From: Acetobacter vaccinii | GTDB lineage: Bacteria > Pseudomonadota > Alphaproteobacteria > Acetobacterales > Acetobacteraceae | Length of the DNA stretch: 64,000 nt | Reading direction: 5' to 3' | Assembly: GCF_008365315.1 (NCBI RefSeq) | Contig: NZ_CP043506.1 | Location: forward strand, 2,750,619-2,814,618 | Part shown: positions 46,156 to 55,489 of the stretch, one piece after another | Layout: each line of letters begins with the position of its first letter | How positions within the stretch are numbered: position 1 is the stretch's first letter | Notes under the pieces: generated by a model | What the model was told of the DNA's origin: nothing | Database searches by the model: none | What the model saw: only the letters and a program-made list of their open reading frames with translations | Translations under genes and position numbers: made by a program

Positions 46156-46884
46156 CTAAAGCAGTCCTTCCTCCTTCATGCTCAGCATCCGTCCTGCCCC
46201 AATAATCACGTGGTCCCACACGGTCAGGCCGACAACGCCCGCAGCCGCTACAATGCGGGCAGTCATGACAATATCTGCCTCTGACGGCGTAGGGTTGCCG
46301 CTGGGGTGGTTATGGGCCAGCACAAACCCTGCGGCCCCCAACTGCAAAGCACGGCGGACCAACTCCCGCGGGTAAACAGGGGCCTGATCCACAGTCCCGC
46401 GCGCCATGACTTCGTCCCGCAGAAGATACTGCTGGTCATTGAGGAACAGAACACGGATCTGCTCCACTTTTTCATGCCCCATGACACTTTGCAGGTAGGC
46501 ATGCACCTGCGCCCTACCAGACAGAAGATGCCGCTGGCGCATGGCCTCCCGGTGCAAGCGCTGCACCGCCTCACGCACAAGCAGGAGCAAGACACGCACG
46601 GCTTCGGGCTGGCGCTCCAGCACCTCCACCCCCTGACCGGCCGCAGCCAGAAGGGCGAACAGGCTCCCCGCTTCCGCCAGCAACTGCGCTGCCAGAACCT
46701 GCTCGGTGCCAGATGGAACAACCGCCGCCAGCAGTTCTGTCAAAAGCTGACTGTCCTGCCCGGAGGTAGCCTTGCCTGCCGCCACTTTTTCCGGCCAAGT
46801 CCGCAGCAACACCTCCAAACTGCCCGTAAGCATACCCCCGGCATCCTCCAACCCTGTGCCATCAGTGCCTTTGCCTGCGTTCAT
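46156..46884 (-). CDS. RadC-like JAB-domain protein with intact catalytic motif
   Basis: 242 aa from an ATG overlapping the upstream stop (ATGA). The C-terminal RadC/JAB (MPN+) domain is complete: DEVMARGTVDQAPVYPRE (Glu), AHNHPSGNPTPSEAD (His-x-His-Pro...Asp), DHVIIG. The N-terminal ~120 residues align only loosely with the RadC helix-hairpin-helix half (LLTELLAAVVPSGTEQVLAAQLL ... GSLFALL), and that motif is degraded. JAB proteins are zinc proteases or isopeptidases, but the biochemical role of bacterial RadC is unsettled. It is paired with a second RadC that has lost this motif. Confidence 0.88.
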   Translation of the reverse strand: MNAGKGTDGTGLEDAGGMLTGSLEVLLRTWPEKVAAGKATSGQDSQLLTELLAAVVPSGTEQVLAAQLLAEAGSLFALLAAAGQGVEVLERQPEAVRVLLLLVREAVQRLHREAMRQRHLLSGRAQVHAYLQSVMGHEKVEQIRVLFLNDQQYLLRDEVMARGTVDQAPVYPRELVRRALQLGAAGFVLAHNHPSGNPTPSEADIVMTARIVAAAGVVGLTVWDHVIIGAGRMLSMKEEGLL

Positions 46885-47645
46885 CCCCCAGCCCCATCGT
46901 GGGTAAAGCTGCGCCAACCCCCTTGCCCGATCACAAGGTGGCCATAGGCATCCAACGCCAGCAAGGGGGCTGCCTCTGCCACACCAGTGGCAAAGGCTTT
47001 GTCATGCGCCATCATGGCATCAACCCCTTTCCCCCCGCAGCCCAGCCGCACTGTCACCACAGCACAAGCCTGATGCACCAAGGCGCGCCGGATAATCTCG
47101 GTTACACTCTGCTCAAGACTTGCCCCTACCTCAGGCTCTGACAGAGCATCGTCTGCCAGCAGATGGTTCTGACTGTTCAGAAACAGAACACGCAGGTGCG
47201 ACCCCACCACGTCACCGTGTCGGGCTGTGCAATAGCGGACAATGCTGTCCCAGTTTTCCAGCGCCGTGCGTTCAGGCTCGGCCCCCTGCGTGCTGTTGCG
47301 TGCGATGGTCGCCACCACGCCAAACAGGCGGGCACTTGCAGCATTTGCCCCTGCCGCGCGCAACTGATCGGCCGACGCCCCCAGCACAGCCGACAGAGAG
47401 CCAAACTGGTTGATCAACGCCTTGGCCAGCGGTTTGGTGTCCCGCCGGGGTACTCCGGCAAACAGCAGCATTTCCAGCACCTCGTAATCCGCCAGCCCGG
47501 ATGTGCCATTATCCAGCACCCTGCGGCGCATACGCTGCCTGTGCCCACGCGGGCCAGTGCTTGCAAAAACCGGCCGACCAGCCCCCGAGGGAGGCACTGC
47601 TTTGCCCCGCACCTCTGAACGCTCTTTTGGTGGCCCCTGTTCCAT
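46881..47645 (-). CDS. RadC-like protein with intact HhH half and lost JAB motif
   Basis: 254 aa; ATG 47645 with GGAG 8 nt upstream. The N-terminal half is a textbook RadC: LADYEVLEMLLFAGVPRRDTKPLAKALINQFGSLSAVLGA (~51-90). The C-terminal half still aligns (HLRVLFLNSQNHLLADD ... IIRRALVHQACAVVTV). However, the HNHPSG-x-x-P-S-x-x-D site is replaced by RLGCGGKGVDAMMAHD, and the catalytic Glu region is DDALSEPE. It should lack metal-dependent activity. It is translationally coupled to the following RadC gene and 21 bp from divergent uvrD. Confidence 0.87.
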   Translation of the reverse strand: MEQGPPKERSEVRGKAVPPSGAGRPVFASTGPRGHRQRMRRRVLDNGTSGLADYEVLEMLLFAGVPRRDTKPLAKALINQFGSLSAVLGASADQLRAAGANAASARLFGVVATIARNSTQGAEPERTALENWDSIVRYCTARHGDVVGSHLRVLFLNSQNHLLADDALSEPEVGASLEQSVTEIIRRALVHQACAVVTVRLGCGGKGVDAMMAHDKAFATGVAEAAPLLALDAYGHLVIGQGGWRSFTHDGAGG

Positions 47646-47666
47646 CGCCCTACTCCGATTGGCTTA

Positions 47667-49922
47667 ATGCCCGCATCATTCTATAAGGAAGGGGTGTCAA
47701 CTTCAGAACCCTTTTCCGACCCGTCGTTCCCGGCGGCGGCAGGCAGCGATGACAGCTATCTCGCCCGCCTGAACCCCGAACAGCGCGCCGCCATCGAAAC
47801 CACCGATGGCCCCCTGCTGGTTCTTGCCGGTGCGGGCACTGGCAAAACGCGCGTGCTGACAACCCGCTTTGCCCACATCCTGCTGACAGGCCGCGCCAGA
47901 CCATGGCAGATTCTGGCTGTCACCTTTACCAACAAGGCCGCGCGGGAAATGCGTGAGCGCATTGGCACCCTGCTGGGCAGCCCGGCCGAAGGGTTGTGGC
48001 TGGGCACCTTCCACGCCCTGTGCGCGCGCATGCTGCGCCGCCATGCGGAAGTCGTCGGGCTGACACAGAGCTTTACCATCCTGGATACCGATGACCAGCT
48101 GCGCCTGCTCAAGCAAGTTATGGAGCCCTGGCGTATTGACACCAAACGCTGGCCCGCCCCTGGGCTGCTGGGGGCTATCCAGCGCTGGAAGGACCGGGGG
48201 TTAACCCCCGCCCGGGTCACCCCGGCAGAAGACACGGACTTTGCCAATGGTCATGCCCGCGCCATTTACGAGGCGTATCAGACCCGTCTGCGCCAGCTTA
48301 ACGCCTGCGACTTTGGCGACCTGATGTTGCATGTGACGGAAATACTGCGCTCACAGCCCGATATTCTGGCGCAGTACCACCGCCTGTTCCGCTATATCCT
48401 GGTTGACGAATACCAGGACACCAACACCATCCAGTACCTCTGGCTGCGTCTTCTGGCCAAAAACTCCTCCGGCCAGTCCAACATCTGCTGCGTGGGGGAT
48501 GACGACCAGTCGATTTATTCCTGGCGTGGGGCGGAGGTGGAAAATATCCTCCGTTTTGAAAAAGACTTCCCCGGCGCGCAGATTGTCCGCCTTGAGCGCA
48601 ATTATCGCTCTACCCGGCATATTCTGGGGGCTGCCGCAGGCCTGATTGCCCATAATGGGGAAAGGCTGGGCAAAACCCTGCGCTCCGGCCGGGATGATGC
48701 CGAAGGGGACAAGGTTTCCGTCACCGCTGTGTGGGATTCCGACGCCGAGGCCCGGGCTGTTTGTGACACTGCCGAACGCCTGCGTGGGCAGGGACATTCG
48801 CTGGCTGAAATGGCCATTCTTGTCCGGGCGGGCTTTCAGACCCGCGCGTTTGAAGAACAACTGATCCAGAGCGGTCTGCCTTACAGGATTGTCGGCGGCA
48901 CGCGCTTTTACGAACGCTCCGAAATCCGCGATGCCATGGCCTACCTGCGGGTGCTGGCCCAGCCTGCGGATGATCTGGCGTTTGAGCGTATCGTCAACGT
49001 GCCCAAACGTGGCATGGGGCCTGCGGCCCTGCAAAAACTGCATGCTGCCGCCCGGGCTGATGGAGTGTCGCTGGCAATCGTCACCCCTCGCCTGCTGGAC
49101 AACGGCACCCTCAAGGGCCGCTCGGGCGAGCAGGTCCGTGCGCTCATGAACGCCTATGCCAGCACGCATGACATCCTTGCGCGCGAGGGCCATGTGGTTG
49201 CCGCCGAACACCTGCTGGAAGAAAGCGGCTATCTGGACATGTGGCGGCAGGACCGCTCGCCCGAAGCGCCGGGGCGGCTGGAAAACATCAAGGAACTTAT
49301 TCAGGCCCTCGCAGATTTTCCCACCCTTGAAGCCTTTTTGGAACATGTCGCCCTGGTGATGGAAAAGGATGAAAATGCGCAGGATGCGCGCCTGTCCATC
49401 ATGACCCTGCACGGTGCCAAAGGGCTGGAGTTTGACTGTGTGTTTCTGCCCGGTTGGGAGGAAGGGGTTTTCCCCTCCCAGCGCACCCTTGATGAAGGGG
49501 GGCTGAAAGGCCTGGAGGAGGAACGCAGGCTGGCCTATGTGGGCATAACCCGCGCACGCAAGCTGGCCATGATCTTTCACGCGGGCAGCCGCCGCATTTA
49601 TGCCAACTGGCAGCCCTCGATGCCCAGCCGCTTCCTTGAAGAACTGCCTGACGAGCATGTCAGCCGCCACACATCAGGGGGCAGGCAGCAACGCGGCTTG
49701 CAGGCGGCACAGTCCCTCTTTTCCGACGGGCCGGTTGTCGCCAGCCGCACCAGACGGCCCAGCAACGCTGATACCCCTGCTCCTTTCCAACCTGGTGACC
49801 ATGTCCGCCACGCCCGCTTTGGCGTTGGCATTGTCCTGTCCGCCGACCGCCACCAGGTCGAAATCGTGTTTGAAACCGCAGGCACCAAACGACTTCTGTC
49901 CTCTTTTATCGAGAAACTGTAA
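47667..49922 (+). CDS. uvrD: ATP-dependent DNA helicase UvrD/PcrA
   Basis: 751 aa. SF1A 3'-5' helicase for excision repair, mismatch repair and clearing replication blocks. Walker A AGAGTGKTR (~50), GTFHALCARMLRR, YILVDEYQDTN (motif II), GDDDQSIYSWRGA (motif III), MTLHGAKGLEFD (motif V), YVGITRARK (motif VI). The C-terminal Tudor-like segment (FQPGDHVRHARFGVGIVL) is the usual RNA polymerase-contact region. ATG 47667 has no ribosome-binding site; a GTG at 47694, just after AAGGAAGG, is a strong alternative start. Confidence 0.95.
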   Translation: MPASFYKEGVSTSEPFSDPSFPAAAGSDDSYLARLNPEQRAAIETTDGPLLVLAGAGTGKTRVLTTRFAHILLTGRARPWQILAVTFTNKAAREMRERIGTLLGSPAEGLWLGTFHALCARMLRRHAEVVGLTQSFTILDTDDQLRLLKQVMEPWRIDTKRWPAPGLLGAIQRWKDRGLTPARVTPAEDTDFANGHARAIYEAYQTRLRQLNACDFGDLMLHVTEILRSQPDILAQYHRLFRYILVDEYQDTNTIQYLWLRLLAKNSSGQSNICCVGDDDQSIYSWRGAEVENILRFEKDFPGAQIVRLERNYRSTRHILGAAAGLIAHNGERLGKTLRSGRDDAEGDKVSVTAVWDSDAEARAVCDTAERLRGQGHSLAEMAILVRAGFQTRAFEEQLIQSGLPYRIVGGTRFYERSEIRDAMAYLRVLAQPADDLAFERIVNVPKRGMGPAALQKLHAAARADGVSLAIVTPRLLDNGTLKGRSGEQVRALMNAYASTHDILAREGHVVAAEHLLEESGYLDMWRQDRSPEAPGRLENIKELIQALADFPTLEAFLEHVALVMEKDENAQDARLSIMTLHGAKGLEFDCVFLPGWEEGVFPSQRTLDEGGLKGLEEERRLAYVGITRARKLAMIFHAGSRRIYANWQPSMPSRFLEELPDEHVSRHTSGGRQQRGLQAAQSLFSDGPVVASRTRRPSNADTPAPFQPGDHVRHARFGVGIVLSADRHQVEIVFETAGTKRLLSSFIEKL

Positions 49923-50827
49923 TGGCCCTTTCCACCCGCCGTCATGCCACCACACTTGAGACCATTGCCGTCACCGTTCCTGAAGCGGCTGTTGAGTTTT
50001 ATGAAAACGCCATTGGCAGCATCTGCGCCACGGTTGGCCTGTTTGAAGCCAACCCGGAAGGCACGCTGTGGCGGGTTGAAGGTGTAAAGGACAGCGGCCA
50101 TAAGGAAGAAGAACTGGCCGCAGCCCTGATGCTGGCCGCACTGGCCAGTGGTGAGAACGCCACACTGGAACGCACGGAAACCGAGGCCGAAGGCTGGCTG
50201 GCCCGCACCTACGAGGCTTTTCCCGAACAGAAGGTCGGTCGCCGTTTTGTCGTGCGCGGCACTCATTTGCCCGATGCCACCGACCACACACGCATTGCCC
50301 TGACACTGGATGCAGGCGTGGCCTTTGGGTCGGGCGAGCATGGGTCCACCCGCGGGTGCCTGCGCGCGCTTGAGCGCATGGCCTACCGCCGCCCCCGCCG
50401 TATTCTCGACCTTGGCTGCGGCACCGGTATTCTGGCCATGGCCGGGGCGGCCCTGCTACACAAGCCTGTGCTGGCGGTGGATATTGAACCCTGGTCCGTG
50501 CGGGTCGCTGCGGAAAACGCACAGCGCAACCAGCTTGGCCGCCTGCTGACATGCCGCCTGGGCAATGGCTGGCGCACCCCCGCCATACGCCGTGCCGCAC
50601 CGTTTGACCTTGTATTTGCCAATATTCTGGCCCGCCCCCTGTGCCTGATGGCCAAGGACCTGGCCCAGAACCTGAGCCCCGGCGGCACGGTTATTCTGGC
50701 AGGGCTGCTGCGGACCCAGGTCCGTATGGTGCTTGCCGCCCACCGCAGGCAGGGACTGCTGCTGGAGCAAACCCTGACCGAGGGCGACTGGGCCACTCTT
50801 GTCCTGCGCAAGCCGGGCACTCCGTAA
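49922..50827 (+). CDS. prmA: Ribosomal protein L11 methyltransferase
   Basis: 301 aa. It methylates L11 on lysines and the N-terminus. The start overlaps the uvrD stop as TAATG. SAM motif I LDLGCGTGILAMAGA (~160-174), AFGSGEHGSTRGCL just before it, and DLVFANILARPL (motif IV) identify PrmA. The N-terminal ~90 residues are the L11-recognition domain. It is probably co-transcribed with uvrD. Confidence 0.93.
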   Translation: MALSTRRHATTLETIAVTVPEAAVEFYENAIGSICATVGLFEANPEGTLWRVEGVKDSGHKEEELAAALMLAALASGENATLERTETEAEGWLARTYEAFPEQKVGRRFVVRGTHLPDATDHTRIALTLDAGVAFGSGEHGSTRGCLRALERMAYRRPRRILDLGCGTGILAMAGAALLHKPVLAVDIEPWSVRVAAENAQRNQLGRLLTCRLGNGWRTPAIRRAAPFDLVFANILARPLCLMAKDLAQNLSPGGTVILAGLLRTQVRMVLAAHRRQGLLLEQTLTEGDWATLVLRKPGTP

Positions 50828-50861
50828 CCCTCCCCCACCCACCGAGGAAAAGCGCCACACC

Positions 50862-52643
50862 ATGACAGCCCCTACCAGCCCCCACCTGACAGCCCTGCGG
50901 ACCCTGCTGGAGCAGGAAGGGCTGGATGGGCTTATCATCCCCCATGGTGATGAATATCTGGGCGAATACACGCCCGACTGCGCCCAGAGGCTGGCATGGC
51001 TGACAGGGTTTACCGGCAGTGCAGGCACCGCCATTGTGCTGAGCAATACAGCCGCTGTTTTTTCTGACGGGCGCTACACAACCCAGCTTGCCCAGCAGGT
51101 TGATCAGGCTAGCTGGCAGTGCCTGCATAGCCTGAATACGCCCCCAGCCACATGGCTGGGCCAAACTGCCCCGGCCCACAGCCGGATCGGCTACGACCCA
51201 AGGCTGATGAGCCAGGCAGAACTGGCTCCCTATCAGGCTATTACCAGCATAGAGCTTGTACCCACCCCCGATAACCTGACAGACAGGCTCTGGGTGGACC
51301 GGCCTGCCCAGCCCATGGCACCGGCCTGTATCCACACTCTGGACCATGCGGGAGAAAGTGCCACCAGCAAACGCACCCGCTTGGCGCAGGGGCTGGCAGA
51401 CGCGGGTGTGGCAGCGGCAGTGATCAGCGACAGTGCCTCCATCGCGTGGCTGCTGAATATCCGGGGCAGCGATATCCCCTGTACGCCTGTCGTGCTGGCG
51501 TTTGCCATCCTGCATGCTGACAGCACGGTGGACCTTTTCCTGCCCCTGGAGAAAATCCCCCCCACCGTGCAGGCATGGCTGGGGGCAGAAGTACGCCTGC
51601 ATGCCCCCGAGGCGCTGGAACACAGGCTGGCAGAGCTGGCTGGCCAGACCGTTGGTGTGGACCCCGCCAGCAATGCGGTCTGGTTCAGCCAGACCCTGAC
51701 CCGGCACGGCGCACAGGCCCGCCCCCTGCCCGACCCCTGCCTGTTGCCAAAAGCCTGCAAGAACACCACCGAGCAGCACGGCATGCGTACCGCCCACCTG
51801 CGCGATGGTGTGGCCCTGTGCCGCTTCCTGCACTGGTTGGACACACAGGGCCGCGGCACGACGGAAATAGCGGCAAGCGAGCGTCTGGCTGCCTTCCGCG
51901 CAGAGCAGGAGGGCTACCGCGAGGACTCATTCCCCGCCATTTCCGGCGCGGGGCCCAATGGTGCCATCATCCACTACCACGCCACCCCCCAGAGCAACCG
52001 TATTCTGGCGGAAAACGAGGTCTATCTGATCGACAGTGGCGGTCAGTACCCCGAGGGCACGACGGATGTCACACGCACCATCTGGACCGGGCCGGGGTCT
52101 GCCCCCGCCCCTTTGCGTGATGCGTTTACCCGTGTTCTCAAAGGCAATCTTGCTCTGGGCCGGGCGCGTTTTCCTGCTGGCACCAAGGGCTTTGCGCTGG
52201 ATGTGCTGGCCCGCAATGCCCTGTGGCAGGCCGGGCTGGATTATGACCACGGCACTGGCCACGGGGTTGGCAGTTTTCTGTCGGTGCATGAAGGCCCGGC
52301 ACGTATTTCCAAGGCGGCAAACCCTATTGCCCTGGAAAGCGGCATGGTGCTGTCCAACGAACCCGGTTTTTACAAACCCGGTGCCTATGGCATCCGGCTT
52401 GAAACACTGGTGCTGGTCAAACCCGCCGCAACACCGGACTCCGACCGTGTGTTTCTGGAGTTCGAAACCCTGACCCTGGCCCCATTCGACCGGCGGATGA
52501 TCGACCCCACCCTGCTGGGGCCGGAAGATACAACCACACTCGATACCTACCATGCGCGCATCGTGCAGCTTATCGGGCCGCACCTGCCAGTAGACGTCAG
52601 AAACTGGCTGCACGCGGCCTGCGCCCCCCTCACTACCCCGTGA
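50862..52643 (+). CDS. Xaa-Pro aminopeptidase (aminopeptidase P, three-domain type)
   Basis: 593 aa from ATG 50862 (GAGGAAAA upstream). Peptidase M24B that removes the first residue before proline. Two creatinase-like N-terminal domains (~1-290), then the pita-bread catalytic domain with metal ligands in YLIDSGGQYPEGTTDVTR (two Asp), GTGHGVGSFLSVHEG (His), LSNEPGFYKPGAYGIR and the next Glu. The length matches the eukaryotic XPNPEP1-like long form common in Alphaproteobacteria. Cytoplasmic. Confidence 0.93.
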   Translation: MTAPTSPHLTALRTLLEQEGLDGLIIPHGDEYLGEYTPDCAQRLAWLTGFTGSAGTAIVLSNTAAVFSDGRYTTQLAQQVDQASWQCLHSLNTPPATWLGQTAPAHSRIGYDPRLMSQAELAPYQAITSIELVPTPDNLTDRLWVDRPAQPMAPACIHTLDHAGESATSKRTRLAQGLADAGVAAAVISDSASIAWLLNIRGSDIPCTPVVLAFAILHADSTVDLFLPLEKIPPTVQAWLGAEVRLHAPEALEHRLAELAGQTVGVDPASNAVWFSQTLTRHGAQARPLPDPCLLPKACKNTTEQHGMRTAHLRDGVALCRFLHWLDTQGRGTTEIAASERLAAFRAEQEGYREDSFPAISGAGPNGAIIHYHATPQSNRILAENEVYLIDSGGQYPEGTTDVTRTIWTGPGSAPAPLRDAFTRVLKGNLALGRARFPAGTKGFALDVLARNALWQAGLDYDHGTGHGVGSFLSVHEGPARISKAANPIALESGMVLSNEPGFYKPGAYGIRLETLVLVKPAATPDSDRVFLEFETLTLAPFDRRMIDPTLLGPEDTTTLDTYHARIVQLIGPHLPVDVRNWLHAACAPLTTP

Positions 52644-52741
52644 AAAGCCGGGCCGCCCGGCCACGGTCACGTAATTGGGAATCGCAACACGCGCCAAACA
52701 GGCGCAGAACAGGCAACGAAGTTGATAGGGAGCTTCTCAGT

Positions 52742-53773
52742 ATGACAGCAGACAGCAAGACCATTCCCGCCACGCTTATTCCTGGCGATGGCATTGGCCC
52801 TGAAATTGTTGAATCGGTTACAGAGATCCTAGACGCCGTCGGCGCCCCATTCTCGTGGGACAGCCAGTTGGCCGGGATGGCGGGCGTGGACGCCGTAAAC
52901 GACCCCCTGCCCAAGCAGACCATCGAGAGCATCCGCCGCACCGGGCTTGCCCTCAAAGGCCCGCTGACAACCCCGGTTGGTGGCGGTTTCAAGTCCATCA
53001 ACGTCACGCTGCGTCAGGAATTTGGCCTTTTTGCCAACCTGCGCCCGACCAAGACCATTGTCCCCGGCGGCAAGTTCGAAGACATCGACCTTGTGCTCTT
53101 CCGTGAAAATCTGGAAGGCTACTACGCGGCGATGGAGCACTACATTCCCGTCGGGAATGACCCCAAGGGCATTGCTCTGAGCTCGGGCTTCAACTCCCGC
53201 GCGGAATGCCGCCGCATTGTCAAATACGCCTTTGAATACGCAGTGCAGAACAACCGCAAGACGGTTACGATTGTGCACAAGGCCAACATCCTCAAGCTGC
53301 TGACCGGCCTGTTCCTTGAAGAAGGCCGCAAGGTTGCTGAAGAATACAAGGGCCGCATTGCGTTTAACGAACGTATTGTTGACGCCTGCGCCATGCAGCT
53401 TGTCATCAACCCCTGGCAGTTTGACGTGATCGTAACCACCAACCTGTTTGGTGACATCCTGTCCGACCTGACCGCCGGTCTGGTGGGTGGGCTTGGCATG
53501 GCACCGGGCGCCAACATTGGTGACAACGCAGCCGTGTTCGAAGCCGTGCATGGCTCCGCACCCGACATTGCTGGCAAGGGCATTGCCAACCCGCTGGCAC
53601 TGCTGCTGGCTGCTGTCATGATGCTGCGTCACGTTGGCCGCAAGGATCTGGCAGACCGTATCGACAGCGCCATTGCCAAGGTTATTACCTCCGGCAAGGT
53701 CCGCACCAAGGACCTGGGTGGCGACGCCAGCACAAAAGACCTGACCGCAGCACTGAAACAGGCTCTGTCCTGA
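52742..53773 (+). CDS. Isocitrate dehydrogenase, NAD-type
   Basis: 343 aa from ATG 52742; GGGAG lies about 10 nt upstream. Beta-decarboxylating dehydrogenase family. IPGDGIGPEI, FRENLEGYYAAMEH (substrate-binding Arg/Glu), the family signature NLFGDILSDLTAGLVGGLG, and EAVHGSAPDIAGKGIANP point to an IDH3-like, NAD-preferring enzyme; homoisocitrate or isopropylmalate dehydrogenase is less likely because the substrate loop (TTPVGGGFKSINVTLRQ) is IDH-like. It turns isocitrate to 2-oxoglutarate. A strong terminator follows. Confidence 0.9.
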   Translation: MTADSKTIPATLIPGDGIGPEIVESVTEILDAVGAPFSWDSQLAGMAGVDAVNDPLPKQTIESIRRTGLALKGPLTTPVGGGFKSINVTLRQEFGLFANLRPTKTIVPGGKFEDIDLVLFRENLEGYYAAMEHYIPVGNDPKGIALSSGFNSRAECRRIVKYAFEYAVQNNRKTVTIVHKANILKLLTGLFLEEGRKVAEEYKGRIAFNERIVDACAMQLVINPWQFDVIVTTNLFGDILSDLTAGLVGGLGMAPGANIGDNAAVFEAVHGSAPDIAGKGIANPLALLLAAVMMLRHVGRKDLADRIDSAIAKVITSGKVRTKDLGGDASTKDLTAALKQALS

Positions 53774-53800
53774 TTTTTTGCACCACGGTCCAAGACGTGG

Positions 53801-53828
53801 AAAAGGGGGCTTTTCAGCCCCCTTTTTT
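53801..53828. terminator. Bidirectional intrinsic terminator
   Basis: AAAAGGGGGCT, TTTC loop, AGCCCCCTTTTTT: shared by the convergent isocitrate dehydrogenase and prfC genes. Confidence 0.95.
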
Positions 53829-53836
53829 CATGCCTG

Positions 53837-55384
53837 CTAGGCGATATCGATCCCGATCTGCTTGATGTCATGGAAGCGGATATCCGGGTTCTGCTCTTCC
53901 GTCCGCCGCATCATGAACGAAGATGTCGCGAGGAACACCGGGTCATCATCCAGATCATCAGCCATGGCGTTGCGGTTGGCCATGGCGAAGGCCTCGATCT
54001 TGTCACGCGGGCCAGTCACCCAGCGTGCGAGAGAAAAGGGCGTGGAGTCAAAACCGATAGCCACACCATATTCCGCCTGCAACCGCGCCTGAAGCACATC
54101 AAGCTGCAAGGTACCCACAACCCCGACAATGGGTGACGCCCCATCCTGCGGGCGGAAAAGCTGCACCACGCCTTCCTCAGCCAGTTGCACCAGCGCCTGC
54201 TTGAGCTTCTTGGCCTTCATCGCGTCATCCAGCCGCACACGACGCAGGATTTCGGGCGCAAAATGCGGCACCCCTGTAAAGCGGATTTCCTCACCCTCGG
54301 TCAGGGTGTCGCCAATACGCAATGTCCCGTGGTTGGGAATACCCACCACGTCGCCTGCAAAGGCCTCCTCCGCCAGATGCCTGTCCTGCGCGAAGAAGAA
54401 CTGGGGCGTATGCACCGCAAAGCTCTTGCCTGTGCGCGTGTGCCTGAGCTTCATCCCCCGTGTCAGCCTACCTGAGCATATCCGGGCAAAGGCAATACGG
54501 TCGCGGTGGTTGGGGTCCATGTTGGCCTGAATCTTGAAGACCAGAGCGGTCATGGCGGGTTCATCCGCAGTCACCGTCCGGCTTTCGGCCGCCTGAGCAC
54601 GGGGGGACGGGCCAAACGCCACAAGGGCGTCCAGCAGGTCTGTCACCCCGATTTCCTTGATCGCACTCCCGAAGAAAACCGGTGTCAGGTGGCCCGCATC
54701 AAACGCCTCGCGCTCAAACGGCGGCAGGGCGGCTTCGGCCAGTTCCAGCTCCTCGCGCATCTGCACAAGGCGGGGGTCATCCTCAGCCACTGGGGTTGCT
54801 GTCTTCAGCGCGCCATTCAGCAGGTCATACGTGCCCACAAAGGTCGCTGCACGACCAATCGGCCATGTGGCAGGGGTCGTATCCAGCGCCAGCGAGGAGG
54901 CAATTTCATCCAGCAGGGCAAAAGGGTCCTGCGCCTCACGGTCCATCTTGTTGATGAAGGTGACAATGGGGATATCGCGCAGGCGGCAGATTTCAAACAG
55001 CTTGCGGGTTCGATCTTCGATCCCCTTGGCCGCGTCGATCACCATCACTGCTGCGTCAACAGCTGTCAGCGTACGGTAGGTATCTTCCGAGAAGTCTTCA
55101 TGGCCTGGGGTGTCAAGCAAGTTGAACACGCAGCCACCGTAATCGAACGTCATGACCGAGCTGACAACCGAAATACCACGGTCACGCTCAATGGCCATCC
55201 AGTCGGACCGGGTGCGGCGTCGCTCGCCCTTGGCACGCACATTGCCTGCAAGCTGAATAGCCCCACCTGCGCGCAAAATCCGCTCGGTCAGCGTTGTCTT
55301 ACCGGCGTCCGGATGGGAAATGATCGCAAAAGTGCGGCGACGGGCAATTTCCTTACCCAGATCAGAAGCGGAGGGGTCAGACAT
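53837..55384 (-). CDS. prfC: Peptide chain release factor 3
   Basis: 515 aa. Translational GTPase that recycles RF1 and RF2 after termination. G1 SHPDAGKTTLTERIL (~20-34), G3 DTPGHEDFSEDTYR (the EDTYR distinguishes RF3 from EF-G), G4 FINKMDREAQDP. Length is close to E. coli RF3 (529). It is 105 bp downstream of rpsD on the same strand but separated from it by a terminator. Confidence 0.95.
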   Translation of the reverse strand: MSDPSASDLGKEIARRRTFAIISHPDAGKTTLTERILRAGGAIQLAGNVRAKGERRRTRSDWMAIERDRGISVVSSVMTFDYGGCVFNLLDTPGHEDFSEDTYRTLTAVDAAVMVIDAAKGIEDRTRKLFEICRLRDIPIVTFINKMDREAQDPFALLDEIASSLALDTTPATWPIGRAATFVGTYDLLNGALKTATPVAEDDPRLVQMREELELAEAALPPFEREAFDAGHLTPVFFGSAIKEIGVTDLLDALVAFGPSPRAQAAESRTVTADEPAMTALVFKIQANMDPNHRDRIAFARICSGRLTRGMKLRHTRTGKSFAVHTPQFFFAQDRHLAEEAFAGDVVGIPNHGTLRIGDTLTEGEEIRFTGVPHFAPEILRRVRLDDAMKAKKLKQALVQLAEEGVVQLFRPQDGASPIVGVVGTLQLDVLQARLQAEYGVAIGFDSTPFSLARWVTGPRDKIEAFAMANRNAMADDLDDDPVFLATSSFMMRRTEEQNPDIRFHDIKQIGIDIA

Positions 55385-55431
55385 GAAGGCACTGTTCCCA
55401 AGCGATGGAGGCAGGATTTAAAAACGGCAAA

Positions 55432-55462
55432 CGCCGGGTGGAGAAAAACTCTCCACCCGGCG
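55432..55462 (-). terminator. Intrinsic terminator of rpsD
   Basis: On the minus strand CGCCGGGTGGAGA, GTTTT loop, TCTCCACCCGGCG, then TTTGCCGTTTTT; 27 bp after the rpsD stop. A 13-bp stem. Confidence 0.9.
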
Positions 55463-55489
55463 CAGCACAGATCGAACCGAAGAACCCGA

